From contig WSYH01002464.1 of the NCBI GenBank assembly GCA_036426205.1, positions 22,304 to 86,303 on the forward strand: a stretch of 64,000 bases of DNA. Direction: 5' to 3'. Below, piece after piece: positions 11,330 through 22,218 of this stretch (positions within the stretch are counted from its first letter, which is position 1; each line of letters opens with the position of its first letter). Source of the DNA: Ascaphus truei (taxonomy: Eukaryota; Chordata; Amphibia; Anura; Ascaphidae). A program made the position numbers and the translations under genes. The notes below the pieces were generated by a model that saw only the letters and a list, made by a program, of their open reading frames with translations, did not search any database and was not told the origin of the DNA.

Positions 11330-11535
11330 GGGATCAGGGGACACGCGCCTCTCAGCGGGTCCCTGTCACCCAGGCTCCCAGTGCGGCCGCTCGTCCCAGA
11401 CCCCCTCCCTCTCGGCTCCTTACCTCCTCCGGTCGGACGCCATGCCACTCCTCCGCGGCGCATGCCGCATCCTCTCACACGCGGCCGGGGCGTGCACACG
11501 GGAACCTTACAGGGCGCGCACGCACCCGATTCCAG
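11325..11535 (+). repeat. Chromovirus 3' LTR, truncated
   Basis: Starts TGTAAGGGATC after a polypurine run and matches the 5' LTR up to about CGCACCCGAT. Beyond 11535 the sequence no longer follows the 5' LTR. Confidence 0.8.
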
Positions 11536-11880
11536 AAGGAGGGCTTTAGGTTGGTACCGGAGTTAGGTGAGTTTATGTGTATGTTTTATTTACTGGAAGT
11601 TTGTGGAAATTTTTTCCAATAAATTCACTTTTGTTCAACTCTGCAGTTCTGTCTAGTGTATTGATCCCTGGTTTAAATTGTCCTGTCTCCTGTGACACTC
11701 AGCACCAGGGACCCCAAGTTACTAGATAATTACCATTGGATAGAGATGAGCAATTTATGAATATGATACTAATATTGTATTCATATAAATTATGTCAATA
11801 TTGATCTCTTTTTTTTTTTTATATATTGCAATACTACTGTCAGTAAACCGTGGGAGTTACTGAAGTTTTAGTGACTAATA
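11536..11880. other. Unassigned repeat-like sequence
   Basis: No coding potential. It has an AATAAA near 11617 and a T-run at 11810-11820. Nothing recognisable. Confidence 0.4.
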
Positions 11881-12164
11881 GGCTGCGCTTATAGTGACGG
11901 CGATGGCGATGCGACATCGAAGCAAAATAAATGTATTGCCGCCGTCGTGTGCGCTTATAGTAGGCGCGACGCGACAGAGCAACGCAATTTTTTTAAGCCA
12001 GTCGAATTTGATTTTTCAGAGGCTGTCACCACTTGTGACAGCCTCTGAACCAATCAAAGACCTGGTCGCCCGCGAAGTCGCTGAAAAGCGAATGACAACT
12101 TTCGCTAGCGGCGATGGGTGACGTCATCCATCACGTCGCCGTCGCGCGCCCTATAAGCGTGGCC
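11881..12164. mobile_element. Harbinger-like MITE (GGC..CGCTTATAG family)
   Basis: Non-coding, GC-rich 284-bp element with terminal inverted repeats GGCTGCGCTTATAG (left) and CTATAAGCGTGGCC (right). It is flanked by TAATA on the left and TTA on the right, consistent with a 3-bp TWA duplication as used by PIF/Harbinger transposases. Very CpG-rich inside. Confidence 0.6.
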
Positions 12165-12341
12165 TTAGTGACATTCCATTAAAGGCAGCCTGATTAAATA
12201 GTATACAAATAGTAAAAAAATAGAACCAAAGTTCTGTTGTTCAGTGCTTCCAAATCAAGAACACAAAGTAACAGTCTTTAATTAATTGAAGTGTATAAAC
12301 TTGCTTGAAGAAAGGGACTGTCAATGCATCATAGAGTAAGA

Positions 12342-12675
12342 CAGCGGTGCGCAAACTGGGGGTGCGCCCAAGATTGTTATGGGGGGCACGGGCGGTTGCA
12401 GAGGCCCCGTGCTCTCCCCAAAGGCATTTAAAAGAATGCCGGGGGATCGCGTTAGGCCTCTTCAACTTCACTTACCTTCTCTTCTGCGACGTGTCGCCAT
12501 GGCAAAGCAGCATCAAATGGCGCCGCGGGTCATGTGACGTCATGATGGCATGGCAACGTAATGTCACGTGACCCTGCTGCAACATTTGACGCCGGAGAGG
12601 AGGTAAGGGAGCGGGGTCGTGAGCAGGGAGGCAAGCAGGACGGGGGGCGCACGCTTGAAAGATTGCGCACCGCTG
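12342..12675. mobile_element. hAT (Charlie-type) MITE, 334 bp
   Basis: Perfect 13-bp terminal inverted repeats CAGCGGTGCGCAA and TTGCGCACCGCTG. Flanks GAGTAAGA and GAATGAGA agree at 6 of 8 positions, an aged 8-bp target-site duplication. Start CAG, 8-bp duplication and lack of coding sequence mark a non-autonomous hAT element. Confidence 0.85.
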
Positions 12676-13376
12676 GAATGAGATATACACTTGAGAAAAG
12701 TATGCTCAAAAAAAGGGGTAGGGGGATATAAACATATGGTCCTAGTGGTTGATAATGCAGTCAGTAACTGTAGATGAACAGTACTGGCTGGTTCTCTTCC
12801 TATGGACTCCCACCCTAGAGTTTGGTATATTTTGTATCAACAATCTGACTTCCACTGTCTCACGACCATGATGTGAGAAGATAATAAGTAAGATTACTCA
12901 CAGTGAGATTTAGTCCGTTCCACGTGCGTTTCTCATACTGAAGAGATAATGCAGGAGATCCAAGAAAGTAAATAAACGGAGCACAGCAACTCTTTTACCT
13001 TCTTGGATATAACTGCCAATGTAAAGAAAACAAAAGCTGTATGGTGCTCAAACAGAGATCAATGGCTAATGTAAGCCCATAGGGAGTATGATAAGTATCC
13101 TACTGTGCATTTTATCCTTGAAGTATCCCACATGAATAAACAGACCAGATGTCAAAATGATGACTACACCACTATCCACTGTAATTCGAATAGCTGGGTA
13201 GAGTTCCACTTCTTGAATAGTGAGAACTCTCACTTGCTAGTGTCCAGGCATAAGAGCATCGATGTGGACAAATAATAGGGTGTGCAAGAGTAAAATAACT
13301 CACATCTGCATGGTCTTCGGTGTGATGTTCCTCCACAGGTGTGTGCTTCCGGTACTCCGCAGAATCCAAACAGGCA
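12676..13376. other. Unassigned intergenic sequence
   Basis: No convincing ORF. The text near 13170-13370 looks repeat-derived but could not be assigned. Confidence 0.4.
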
Positions 13377-13860
13377 AAATTCAAAATGTATTATTTTTAT
13401 TGTCCTTAGTTTATATATATGTATTTTTTCGTTTCTTTTATCATACATTTTATATGTTTTGTTCATGTGCTGTTTTGTTTTTAATCACTGTTGAGATAAA
13501 GGCATTGTACACTGCCAGGTCTTTGTTAATAAGTAAAGTTTTCCTTGTGGGGGTTATGTCTAGTCTGAGTATTAATAAAGTTGTTGTTTGTCAATATACG
13601 TGCATTGACGCGCTGACGTCACCACCCCGTACCGTGCATGATGCGTCACTCGTGACGTGCTCTGGCGGCGGACGGAGGGCGACAGATGGTGGGAAAATGC
13701 AGGTACATTAGGTACTTGGTAAGTGGGGATCAGTATGCACCTTGATAAAGAGCGTGTAGCTCGAAACGCGTTGGTGGGGGCCTTTGGGCTTGTTTTTGTA
13801 GCTTATGCACTGATCCATTAAATGGTTTTATTTATGGGACCCACTCTCCTGCAGTTTTTT
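13377..13860 (+). mobile_element. PLE tail fragment with hammerhead-like hairpin
   Basis: AT-rich tail with a hairpin at 13738-13776: stem I CACC (13738-13741) with GGTG (13773-13776), core TTGATAA, extra A, stem II GAGC/GCTC, GAAA, then C-GC-G-T-T. The core lacks the hammerhead C3 and G8. Boundaries are approximate. Confidence 0.65.
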
Positions 13861-14640
13861 CTCTTTTTTCTACTGTCCAAAGTAGTGCTCCAACTCTCCT
13901 TTACCTGCCTAACTGCCAATGTAAAAAGGTCCTGGCAGCGCCCATCCTTTATTCTCCACCCCTCAATGATATCAGCCCACTCCTTCCCTAAATATTTAGT
14001 TTGCCACCTTCCTCCTAATGCCTTCTCTACCCCATAGCTGATGTTCAGTGATACGCAGAAGCAGGTATTTATTTATATTAAAAGATGATTTATTTAAAAA
14101 CACCACCAGCTTGTAATTTTTTTTAAACTACATAAATTCCAAATGATACATTTTTAACATTAATTTCAATAATGTATGTATTTTTTTCTAATAAAATGAT
14201 ATTTATCACAATATGTTTCTTAATATCATTAATGTGAGAAATCTTTTGTTATTGCCCAACCCTACAATCCTCCTTTTGGGAATCCAACATTGCAACCACT
14301 TTTGACCAATACAAAAACGCAACCGCTGACGTTATTGTTTGTATTGTGTCCTATTGGCCCACAAGACTTAAACGGCCATATTATTTTCCCAGAAAGGAGC
14401 ACCAGCACCTACAATGGTACTTATCTCGGAAACCGATTGTCCCTGGTACTAGAATTAGTATGGTTCAGCACTGAAGGGCTCCCTGTTTTCAATTACGTCA
14501 AAAAATTATCCCAGATGGAATTTAAGCTTTAACATCATTTACAAATAAAATGTTTTACTATAACAGCTCAAGAGGAGTAGGTCGGACCGCTCACCGTAAG
14601 TTATGTCCCTGTGGTAGATAATGTATAGTAGAAAGAAAGC
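13861..14640. other. AT-rich unassigned sequence
   Basis: Several hundred AT-rich bases with no domain. The stretch 14290-14535 is open in one frame (80 codons) but shows no recognisable protein. Confidence 0.4.
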
Positions 14641-14680
14641 ATGGTGTAATAGGGGAAGGTATTAATTATTATAGGCTAAC

Positions 14681-14774
14681 GCTGTAAAATTCCAGCCATT
14701 ACTGAAATCTCTTCTATCTGATTGGTTAAAATTCCGGGAATTATTCATTCAGTAATGCCTGGAATTTTTGCAGC
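14681..14774. repeat. Short palindromic repeat (arms about 27 bp)
   Basis: GCTGTAAAATTCCAG..CATTACTGAA is matched by its inverse TTCAGTAATG.CTGGAATTTTTGCAGC. It could be a small foldback MITE. A related-looking palindrome lies at 15388-15488. Confidence 0.65.
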
Positions 14775-14949
14775 TTGCAATGTGTTTATTTCCAGCCAAT
14801 CAGCTTTCAGAACAGCTCTGAGAAAGTTCAGGGGATTAGTCAGGAGGCAGGAACAGCTCACAGACAGGGCAGGAGATTGGCCAGATAGCAGCAGCAGGCA
14901 GTGACTCCTCCCCCTCCCTCCGTGAACAGAGCTTCATTTTGAGTTGAGG

Positions 14950-15215
14950 AGCGAGAGAGAGTGTTTGTGTAGCTGCAAAGTAAGTGGATGTCTGCAGTTT
15001 GTTTGTAGCTGCAATTTCTCTGTGTGTGTGTGTGTGTGTATATGTGTATATGTATGTATGTAGCTGCAGTTTGTGTGTGTGTAGCTGCTGTGTGTGTTGC
15101 TGCAGTGTATGTAGGTGTGTGTGTGTGTAGCTGTAATGTGTATGTGTAGCTGCAGTGTATGTGTGTAGAGCTGCAGTGTGTGTAGAGCTGCAGTGTGTGT
15201 GTGTGTGTGAACATA
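14950..15215. repeat. GT-rich minisatellite with AGCTGCAGTGT units
   Basis: Degenerate tandem array of TGTGTGTAGCTGCAGTGTA-like units mixed with GT runs. The minus-strand ORF over it is low complexity. Confidence 0.8.
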
Positions 15216-15387
15216 GTGGGGGCGGCAGTGTGTGGCTATAGATAGCTGCAGTGTAAGTGTATATAGAGGTGCTTTAATGTATTTACCATTTTATTTTAAT
15301 TTAAAAAAATCTATATAACTATACAAAAGTGTCTATTATTTATGAAAAAAGCCTACATTTAGCCTATAATAGTAATAATCCCCTCAA

Positions 15388-15488
15388 AACAGGGCATTAC
15401 TGGCCAATAATGCACTGGCGGGGTTAAAGCTTCGCCTCGGGCCTTCAACTCTTCCAGCCAGGGCATTATTAGCCAGTAATGCCCTGTT
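15388..15488. repeat. Palindromic MITE, 101 bp
   Basis: Arms AACAGGGCATTACTGGC and GCCAGTAATGCCCTGTT are perfect inverse complements, and the pairing continues through AATAATGC/GCATTATT with one mismatch. No coding sequence. Confidence 0.75.
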
Positions 15489-15512
15489 CTTCGGGGAGTA
15501 TCACTTAAATAC

Positions 15513-16107
15513 AAGGTTGATCCAAGAAGGATCAAAAGAATCTCCAGTTGCTGCACTCTATGCGTATAGAAAAAGGAAATTTGCACAATGGTCCACCAGG
15601 TAGTTTATCTTGGAGTGGCAGTCAAAATGACACAGGCAATCTGAAGTGTTAAAAACAAAAATAATAAAATGTTATAAAAATTTTGTACCAATAGTGCTCT
15701 CAACTTATATCTAGGGTGCTATCTCTCTAGGGGATTTATAACCACCACGTGCTCCAAATTTCTTGCTCACTATTCTACATTATGTCGCAGTAGATTCAAT
15801 GGGGACTATTATATACATCGGTAATTATACCCCTTTGTTCCTATAGACACTAATACGCTTATCAGCTTACTCTTCTAAGGGGATTATTTTACCTTTACTG
15901 TTTTTTCTTATGTATATGGTATCCATGAAATGATTGTAATAACATTTTATTATTTTTGTTTTTAACACTTCTGATTGCCTCGGTCATTTTGACTTGCACT
16001 CCAAGATAAACTACCTGGTCCATTGTTTTCCAAATTGCCTTTGCCTATACGCATAGAGTGCAGCAACTGGGGACTCTTTTTATTCTTCTTGAATCAACCC
16101 TGTATTA
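15513..16107. repeat. Foldback repeat with ~170-bp arms
   Basis: The left arm (about 15513-15680) and the inverse complement of the right arm (about 15935-16107) share long identical runs, for example AGTTGCTGCACTCTATGCG and TAGTTTATCTTGGAGTG. The spacer is about 255 bp and AT-rich. No ORF of note. It could be two PLE-like fragments in inverted orientation or a foldback transposon. Confidence 0.75.
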
Positions 16108-16468
16108 TTTGCAATAACAGCTCCAAGAAATGTATTTTATTCTTTGCCGATAAACCCAGACCGGTAAATCTATACTTAATTTGCAAGTGCCTAAGACTGT
16201 TTTTAGTCTCACAGACTTCAGTAGGCTCTCACTGATAGGATTCAGTATTTTCCTATTAAAATTGCATTTTTTACATTTACAATACCCAAACCATAAAGAA
16301 CGAGTTACTCACGGCTTAGTGCAGTAGTTTCTAACCTTTTGAAGTGAAACTTCTTTAGGGGCGTTAGTGTATTGATTGGAGATGGAAGTCAGTGGTGACG
16401 GAAGTGACATCACTCCTGGCAGAAGATGCTGTGAGTGTTGCCAGCTTCCACCAGGAGTCAGCGCTGAA

Positions 16469-16489
16469 CCCCCCCCCCCCCCCCCCCCC
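16469..16489. repeat. Poly-C tract
   Basis: 21 consecutive C residues within the composite hAT element. Confidence 0.95.
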
Positions 16490-16589
16490 TAACCAGTGCT
16501 CTGGTCTCTCTCCCTTCTCCGCACACTGCTGCTGCCAGGGCCACCTGCATCCCTCCACCCCCCACCGAGTGATGCGTGTCCACCACCTC

Positions 16590-16952
16590 CCTGGAACCAC
16601 CGACGGGGGGACGTGGTGGGCCGAACACTGCCCGGCCAAGTGATGCGCCCCCCCCAGTGAGCCGCCGAACACCTGTACCTCCGCCGAGGGCTGGCTGCAG
16701 CAGGACATAGCCATGTCCGCAGCTCCGCCGGGGGGAGAGAGTGGGGGCTGCTCCGGCCGTGTACCTCCGCGGGGGGGGGGGGAGAGGAGAGAGGGGGGGC
16801 TGCTCAGGAGACATAGACAGCCCCCCCGTGTCCGCAGCTCTGCCGGGGGTGGGGGGGAGTCAGGAGAGGGGGTGGCAGGGCACAGTGAGAGACATACACA
16901 CCACACACACAAAGAAAGACACACACTGACTGACACACACACTGACTGACAC
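16590..16952. repeat. GC-rich minisatellite and CACACTGACTGA array
   Basis: Phrases GATGCGCCCCCCCCAGTGAGC, TCCGCAGCTCCGCC and ACACACTGACTGAC recur here and again at 17670-17750 and 18480-18870, indicating a variant-rich tandem array later broken by insertions. ORFs on it are low complexity. Confidence 0.7.
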
Positions 16953-17121
16953 TGTCACGCTGTGCTCACCACAAACAAGGCGGGACCACGGTGCTGAGGT
17001 GGGAAAGGATATAACGTCACCCACAGCCACGAGGGCGCGTCTGGATTGTAGATTTGGGCGGGGTAGCCGGGTCGGGGTTGGAGCGGTACGGATGGTCGAT
17101 ATACTTGCCGGCGTCAGAGTA
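16953..17121 (+). repeat. LTR segment, copy 1 (family of the 36064 solo LTR)
   Basis: Begins TGTCACGCTGTGCTCACC and matches 17749-17908 almost base for base (ACAAACAAGGCGGGACCAC). The solo LTR at 36064-36782 begins TGTAACGCTAGTGCTCACC, the same family. It is cut at 17121 by a PLE tail. Confidence 0.75.
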
Positions 17122-17650
17122 CACTCCTGAGGAAGCCGAATCATTGGTTGGCGAAACGCGTAGAGTGGTACCGCCCATTTGTGACGCGACTGTGGAGAAA
17201 GGAATCCCAGCAGCGAAACCGGAAGGGACGTCATCATCCAGGAATCGGCGACGGAGCAGTGTCTCCAGCATACCAACGAGGGGTCCAGCTGGAGTTCCCG
17301 TCCGGTGCGGTGCGGCGCTTGTCTCCTAGTGGTCAATTATAAGCTAATTATAGCTTACATGCTGTTTTTTATTTGCAACACTGTAAGTGTGCACTATTTA
17401 GAGTTTTATAAATTGTTGGAATCATATGATCTGTGCTATGTGCATTCATTTCTCTCTTGCTGAGGTCTCAATCGCCCAGTGAAGGGGCAACATTTCCTGA
17501 TATCCACAGCCAGCCCTCAGTCACCTCTGCTTGAAAACTACTACCTTCTTTGTGAGTAGGCTGCTCATAGGGGCCAAGATTCACTAGGGACCTTAATATT
17601 GGTTACATCTACACTTAGATTGTTGTTTTTGTGTGTTTATATTCCCCATG
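17122..17650 (+). mobile_element. PLE tail with hammerhead-like hairpin, inside an LTR
   Basis: Hairpin 17122-17167: stem I CACTC/GAGTG (17122-17126 with 17163-17167), core CTGAGGA (17127-17133), extra A, stem II beginning GCC and ending GGC, GAAA, then C-GC-G-T-A. About 480 bp of tail follow. The right boundary is approximate, where a copy of the preceding minisatellite resumes. Confidence 0.65.
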
Positions 17651-17748
17651 CTCCCCCTGGATCGTGAGAAAACAGGACACAGAGAGAGACATACATAATA
17701 CACACACAGAGAAAGACACACACTGACTGACACACACACTGACTGACA

Positions 17749-18484
17749 CTGTGCTCACCACAAACAAGGCGGGACCACAGTGCTGAGGTGGGAAAGGATA
17801 TAACGCCACCCACAGCCACGAGGGCGTGTCTGGATTGTAGATTTGGTCGGGGTAGCCGGGTCGGGGTTGGAGCGGTACGGATGGTCGATATACTTGCCGG
17901 GGTCAGAGTAGGAGAGGTGCGGAACGTTGCAGGTACTAGTCGCCGTGTTCGGGTTTGGAGAGGGTAGTCGTCGTCGTCCGGTTGCCGAGGTCAGGTTTGG
18001 AGACAGTAGAATGGTCGTTTGTCCAAATGCCGAGGTCAGGTCTTGAGAGGTGCATATCGTAGTGGAAAGCCGGGTCGGTACACAGAATGGGGAACAGCAA
18101 GACAAGGCAAGACTATGGAGGCAGAGAAGAGGTAAGTACAACGCAACTGGTTCTATGCTCAGCCGATTTGCCAGTGGGGCAGCTGAGCATATGTAGGAGA
18201 GAATGTCCAATGAGGAATCTGCAGCGTGGGGGTGTGTGTCCAGCAAGGGCTGTGGTAGGGCAGGGTGCAGGTGCCGAGAGTAGAACTAAGTGAGGAGGCA
18301 GATCTTCTGTGCTACAGTGCACGTGCATGCGTCCTTGTGCGCGCCTGTGATCGGCGCTATTTAGGATTGACACAGGCGTGCATGCTAGTGCAGCGGTGGT
18401 TGCCCGGCGTGGTAGGAGGTGGGAGCGAGCGGCGCGGATGAGCCTGTGGTGTGAGCATGCCGACGGCGGCGTGGCTCCCTGAAC
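17749..18484 (+). repeat. LTR segment, copy 2, near full length
   Basis: About 735 bp, starting TGTGCTCACC, sharing with the solo LTR at 36064 the phrases GCCGGGTCGGTACAC and GCTGAGCATATGTAGG. The first few bases of the LTR are missing here. It is flanked on both sides by CACTGACTGA repeats. Confidence 0.7.
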
Positions 18485-19529
18485 CACACACACACTGACT
18501 GACACACACACCCCCCTGTGATGCACCCAACACCGCCCCCCCTGAGTGAATCGCCCCCCCGTACCTCCGCCTGAAGGCGACACACACTGACTGACACACA
18601 CCCGTGATGTGCCGAACACCGCCCCCTTGAGTGATGCGCCCCCCCCAGTGAGCCGCTGAGCAGCCCCGGTGTCCCCGCCGGGATGCTGGCGGTAGCAGGA
18701 CATACACAGCTGTGTCCGCAGCTCCGCCAGGTGGAGACTCATACAGAGGCCCCCCCCCCCCCCGTGTCCGCAGCTCCGGCGAGGGTGGGGGGAATCAGGA
18801 GAGAGGGGGGGGCAGGACACAGAGAGAGACACACACACACACACACAAACACACACTGACTGATACACATACAAGGAATTCAGTTACTATAAAAATAGAA
18901 GTGAAAACAGCTAAAACACGCGTTCTAAATCAAACTTATTTGCGTTTTGGCACTGAAATTGTGTTTTGATTTTTAATTAGAAACATCACCATTACAAATA
19001 CAATTTCTGTAACAAAAAATTCACTTAAAATGCGTGTGATCAGCACACACACACAATTTTTGGGGGTTAAGGAACCCCATATGAAATTCTGAGGAACCCC
19101 AACCCTCTGTAACAAGCGCGCCTGAGAGCAGATGCATTGTAACATCTTCTGTATTTGATATAATTTTACAATGACCTGAAAATGACTCTGAGTCCCAGAG
19201 AACACAAGGGTTCCTAGGACCCGTGCTTGAAAAACACTGGGTTAGTGTCTCTAAAAAACTGCCTCTGCTTTATGTGCCGACACTGCAGTAATCCTATCAT
19301 CACCATATCACTGAGTACGCTACGCTGTCACCCAAGGACACGGACAATAACATTTACACTTGAAAAGTAAAAAGCAAGCGCCTGCAAAGAAGCAGACATA
19401 TTTGTTTTGGGTAAACCATCAAGTCGCCCAATGTCAATTCTCATTAAACCCTTTAATGTAAAAAAAAATTCCCAAACATTTCTCTGTGATCATTGCCACT
19501 CGCTGCTATTTGAACAACTCGTCAGTGTC

Positions 19530-19960
19530 ATTTCGTTTTTTGCCAGGGTCCAATATGGCCGCCACGGGTTTCTGCTCCTCCCTCTCAAGCTTCTCGTGAC
19601 GAACCTCTATCTTAACACCACCCGAATAGACAGTCGTGACGTAGAACGCCCTATCGGACCCGCCCATTTGTAGTTGGGGGGGAGTGAGTGTGACGTTTTT
19701 TTCCCTCCCCACTCCATGACACGAAAGTGGGCGGGTCCGGACGGACGTAACTTTTCTTAGGCGCGAGATAGAGAAAAATGGAGCGCGAGGCCAACTGACC
19801 GGGCTTTGGAACGGCAAAGGGATGGGGCACCGCGAGGGATATTTCCCGCTCTGTTTGTGCGTAATAAGGCACCGTCACGTGACCTTGTGTGATCTATCTG
19901 TGTGTTAGCGCTGCCACGCGCCTGTGGATCTGTGTGCGCGCGCGATATAACTTTTGCAAA
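19530..19960. promoter_or_regulatory. CpG-rich block, candidate promoter
   Basis: High CpG density with promoter-type words: AATATGGCCGCC (YY1-like), GACGTAAC and GACGTTTT (CRE-like), GGGCGGGTCC and CCCGCCC (GC boxes) and TCACGTGACC (E-box). No terminal inverted repeats were found around it. It lies 4.5 kb before the CLASP exon on the same side, so it could be that gene's promoter or a bidirectional one. No transcript evidence is available here. Confidence 0.4.
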
Positions 19961-20359
19961 CTAGTACTAGTATTGGTACTGCCAGCGGGATATATTTTGT
20001 ATTCACATATATCCATATACATTTGGGTACTTCTTTCTCGGATATATCTATATAAAGGCAAATTCCTTTGTTATTTACGGGATATAGTGCACTGATGTGC
20101 TGTAATCAACTTTTAAAACTTTAACATCCAAATATTTTGGAAGTTTTGGACCTTCATGTTTTTTGTTTACACAATTTTTTGGGGTACTATCTCGACTCCC
20201 TGGTACTTGTCTCGTTTTCCCAATTTCTACCCTGGCCGCAAATACAACTAACCTAAAGGCTTTATTTATAGTACGCACTGGTGTGGGCTCATGCCTCGCG
20301 TTGCGCATGCACGTGGCGCGCGTGTTTCATTTATATGTTGTAGGCCTGTAATATCGTGC

Positions 20360-20776
20360 GTCAATTATAATTGGCTGTGTTAGCCAGCCATTTCTATACT
20401 AGGGACGCGCGCACGACCGTGAGCGGTGGCGCGGCAGACTAGGGAAAATACAATAAAATTGTATTTTCGCGCTGTCACGGCACGGCCTAACGTTGTGACA
20501 TCAGCGTCACGCCCCCTAGCCGTACACCACTGTGTGCGCTATATTAACTAAACGCGCACGCCACGTGAACACGCAACGCCTGGCGCGCAGCAGCTCGTAC
20601 TATAGAACAAGCCGTAAGCGGTGGCTAGTGGGCGTGGCTATAGATATCAAAGCGATAGCCGTGCTGATTGGCTATAAATTTTCATGTATTTGCTATGATC
20701 TGCCACGCCACCGCTCACTGCAGTGCGCGCGGCTGGAGTATAAAACGCCTGGCCTGGACACAGCCAATTCTAATTG
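20360..20776. mobile_element. Non-autonomous DNA transposon with ~22-bp TIRs
   Basis: Ends GTCAATTATAATTGGCTGTGT and its near-inverse ACAGCCAATTCTAATTGAC. The interior is GC-rich with repeated GAGCGGTGGCG/CGCCACCGCTC words in both orientations. No transposase, and the target-site duplication is unclear, so the superfamily is not assigned. Confidence 0.6.
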
Positions 20777-21110
20777 ACTATATTACATTCCTTAACCTTG
20801 GGGTGTCTGATTCTGTGCATGGTGCGTGGTCGGTGAGAAGTTGTACTAATGGTTTTGCACACTTGTGTAATGTATGTGTCTGATACATCTTTGTGTAATA
20901 AATAGTCCAGCATAATTGAGGATCCTTTATGGCGCACCATGCAGAACATAAAGTAATCTAAACAGTTACAAAAAGTATAAAGCAGGTATGCCATTGAATG
21001 GAGAAGTAAACTTAATTAAGTGGAGATCCAGAGCTTTACAATGACAATTTTGTAACATAGTAGATTAAGTTGAAAAAAAGATATATATATATAGGTATGT
21101 CCATCTAGTT

Positions 21111-21277
21111 CAGTGTTTCCCAACTCTAGTCCTCAGGGAACCCCAACAGGTCAGGTCTTAAGGATATCCCTGCTCCAGCACAGGTTGGTCAATCAGCGGC
21201 TCAGTCATTTTGACTGAGGATATCCTGAAGACCTGACCTGTTGGGGTTCCCCCTGACGACTGGAGTTGGAAACACTG
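21111..21277. mobile_element. hAT-type foldback MITE, copy 1
   Basis: CAGTGTTTCCCAACTCTAG...TGGAGTTGGAAACACTG, with long complementary interior including CCCCAACAGGTCAGGTCTTA. The near-palindromic structure is typical of non-autonomous hAT elements. Confidence 0.75.
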
Positions 21278-21306
21278 ATAATTTTTTTTAAAGATTTAAC
21301 TAGAAT

Positions 21307-21487
21307 CTGTGTTTCCCAACTCCAGTCCTCGGAACCCCAACAGGTCAGGTCTTAAGGAGATCCCTGCTCCAGCACAGGTGGCTCAGTCAAAATGACTGAG
21401 CCGGTGATTGACCCACCTGTGCTAGAGCAGGGATAGCCTTAAGCCGGACCTGTTGGGGTTCCCTGAGGACTGGAGTTGGGAAACACT
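21307..21487. mobile_element. hAT-type foldback MITE, copy 2
   Basis: Same family as 21111-21277 (GTGTTTCCCAACTCCAGTCC..CTGGAGTTGGGAAACAC). Its flanks 21281-21306 and 21489-21516 are themselves inverse complements (AACTAGAAT/ATTCTAGTT), so the palindrome extends past the element. Confidence 0.75.
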
Positions 21488-21779
21488 GATATTCTAGTTA
21501 CATCTTTAAAAAAAATTATGACTGGATGAAATACTTAACCTATATTTTTAGAAATTGATCTAGAGGAACACAAAAAACAACTTGTGTTTAAAGTGCACTT
21601 TTTAAACTTTTATTAAAAACATTCATGTACACCCCCTATGGCTGTTGGTATTTTTAAACATGTATGTATAAATGCATGCATGGCTTTGTCCATTCTCTAT
21701 GTATGTACACACACACACACACACACACACACACTTTCTTGTCGCCTTTTTCACCCACCATTAAAATATGGTAAATTCT

Positions 21780-22095
21780 ACAGCCTTGAAAATTGCAAAG
21801 CCAGCAGTACAACCAACCTCACACTGATGAGACCCATTAAGGTTGAAACTTGTCTCTGAGTGGTTTCTCTGGCTTTGCATATAATCCCATGCTGTGCTTA
21901 AGCCATATTAACAGTTAGCATTATTTTACAAGGGTTCCATGTAAAAATGGTTTTCAGGCAAAAGGTGACACTGTGTACTCATTTGTATGTCATTTTTCAG
22001 AATCCCTTGCAGTGGAAGCACTGTATGCTAGGTGATAATGGTGAAAGGCAGGGTTGCAGACCTGTCTTAAGACGTGAATGTGCTCACAAGTGATC
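21780..22095 (+). repeat. Hammerhead-bearing repeat, left arm (plus orientation)
   Basis: Shares with the inverse complement of 22534-22830 an ordered series of words: GTACAACCAACCTCACACTG, CAGAATCCCTTGC, GCTAGGTGATAATGG, GGGTTGCAGACCTGTCTTA. It carries one hammerhead. Resemblance to animal retrozymes or newt satellite 2 is inference from hammerhead type and unit size. Confidence 0.75.
21818..21860 (+). ncRNA. Type I hammerhead ribozyme, near-canonical
   Basis: Stem I CTCACA (21818-21823) with TCTGAG (21855-21860, one C-C mismatch); core CTGATGA (21824-21830); stem II GACC/GGTT closed by a G-U pair with loop CATTAA; GAAA (21845-21848); stem III of two pairs (A-U, C-G) with loop TT; cleavage triplet GTC, so the expected cut is after C21854. 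All catalytic core positions are present. Confidence 0.85.
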
Positions 22096-22218
22096 TTTTT
22101 ATTTGCTATATGCTATACGGTGGAGGTTTCCTGTCACCTTTTTCACCCACCATAATGTAAAATTGTGTGTGTGTGTATTATATACAAATATTACTTGTGA
22201 GCACATTCACATGTCTTA

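Larger units (their letters stand above)
4281..11535 (+). mobile_element. Chromovirus (Ty3/gypsy with chromodomain), degenerate, nested insertions
   Basis: Element bounded by LTRs that share the start TGTAAGGGATC (4281 and 11325) and a long common stretch including GGGACACGCGCCTCTCAGCG. Order: 5' LTR, gag with CCHC knuckle, protease, RT, RNase H, integrase, chromodomain, 3' LTR; this is the standard Ty3/gypsy order. A C-rich/G-run polypurine stretch precedes the 3' LTR. Gag is broken by a PLE tail, the protease/RT/RNase H region by frameshifts, and the 3' LTR is cut short at about 11535. The closest recognised relatives are vertebrate sushi-like chromoviruses (inference from domain content). 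Confidence 0.9.
16322..19239. mobile_element. Composite hAT element, 2.9 kb, non-coding
   Basis: Left end CAGTAGTTTCTAACC and right end GCTTGAAAAACACTG are imperfect hAT-type termini. The flanking 8-mers GCTTAGTG (16314-16321) and GGTTAGTG (19240-19247) agree at 7 of 8 positions, supporting one insertion. No transposase is seen; the interior holds poly-C, GC-rich minisatellite units, LTR segments and a PLE tail. Confidence 0.6.

Noticed and set aside
16364..18874. Long GC-rich ORFs on both strands (up to 253 codons)
   Set aside because: Arise from poly-C, CACTGACTGA arrays and LTR duplicates; no domain and frames overlap on both strands.
21052..21080. ACATAGTAGATTAAGTTGAAAAAAAG considered as a SINE promoter
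   Set aside because: Matches the 3' end of the minus-strand LINE at 27721; a short LINE fragment explains it.
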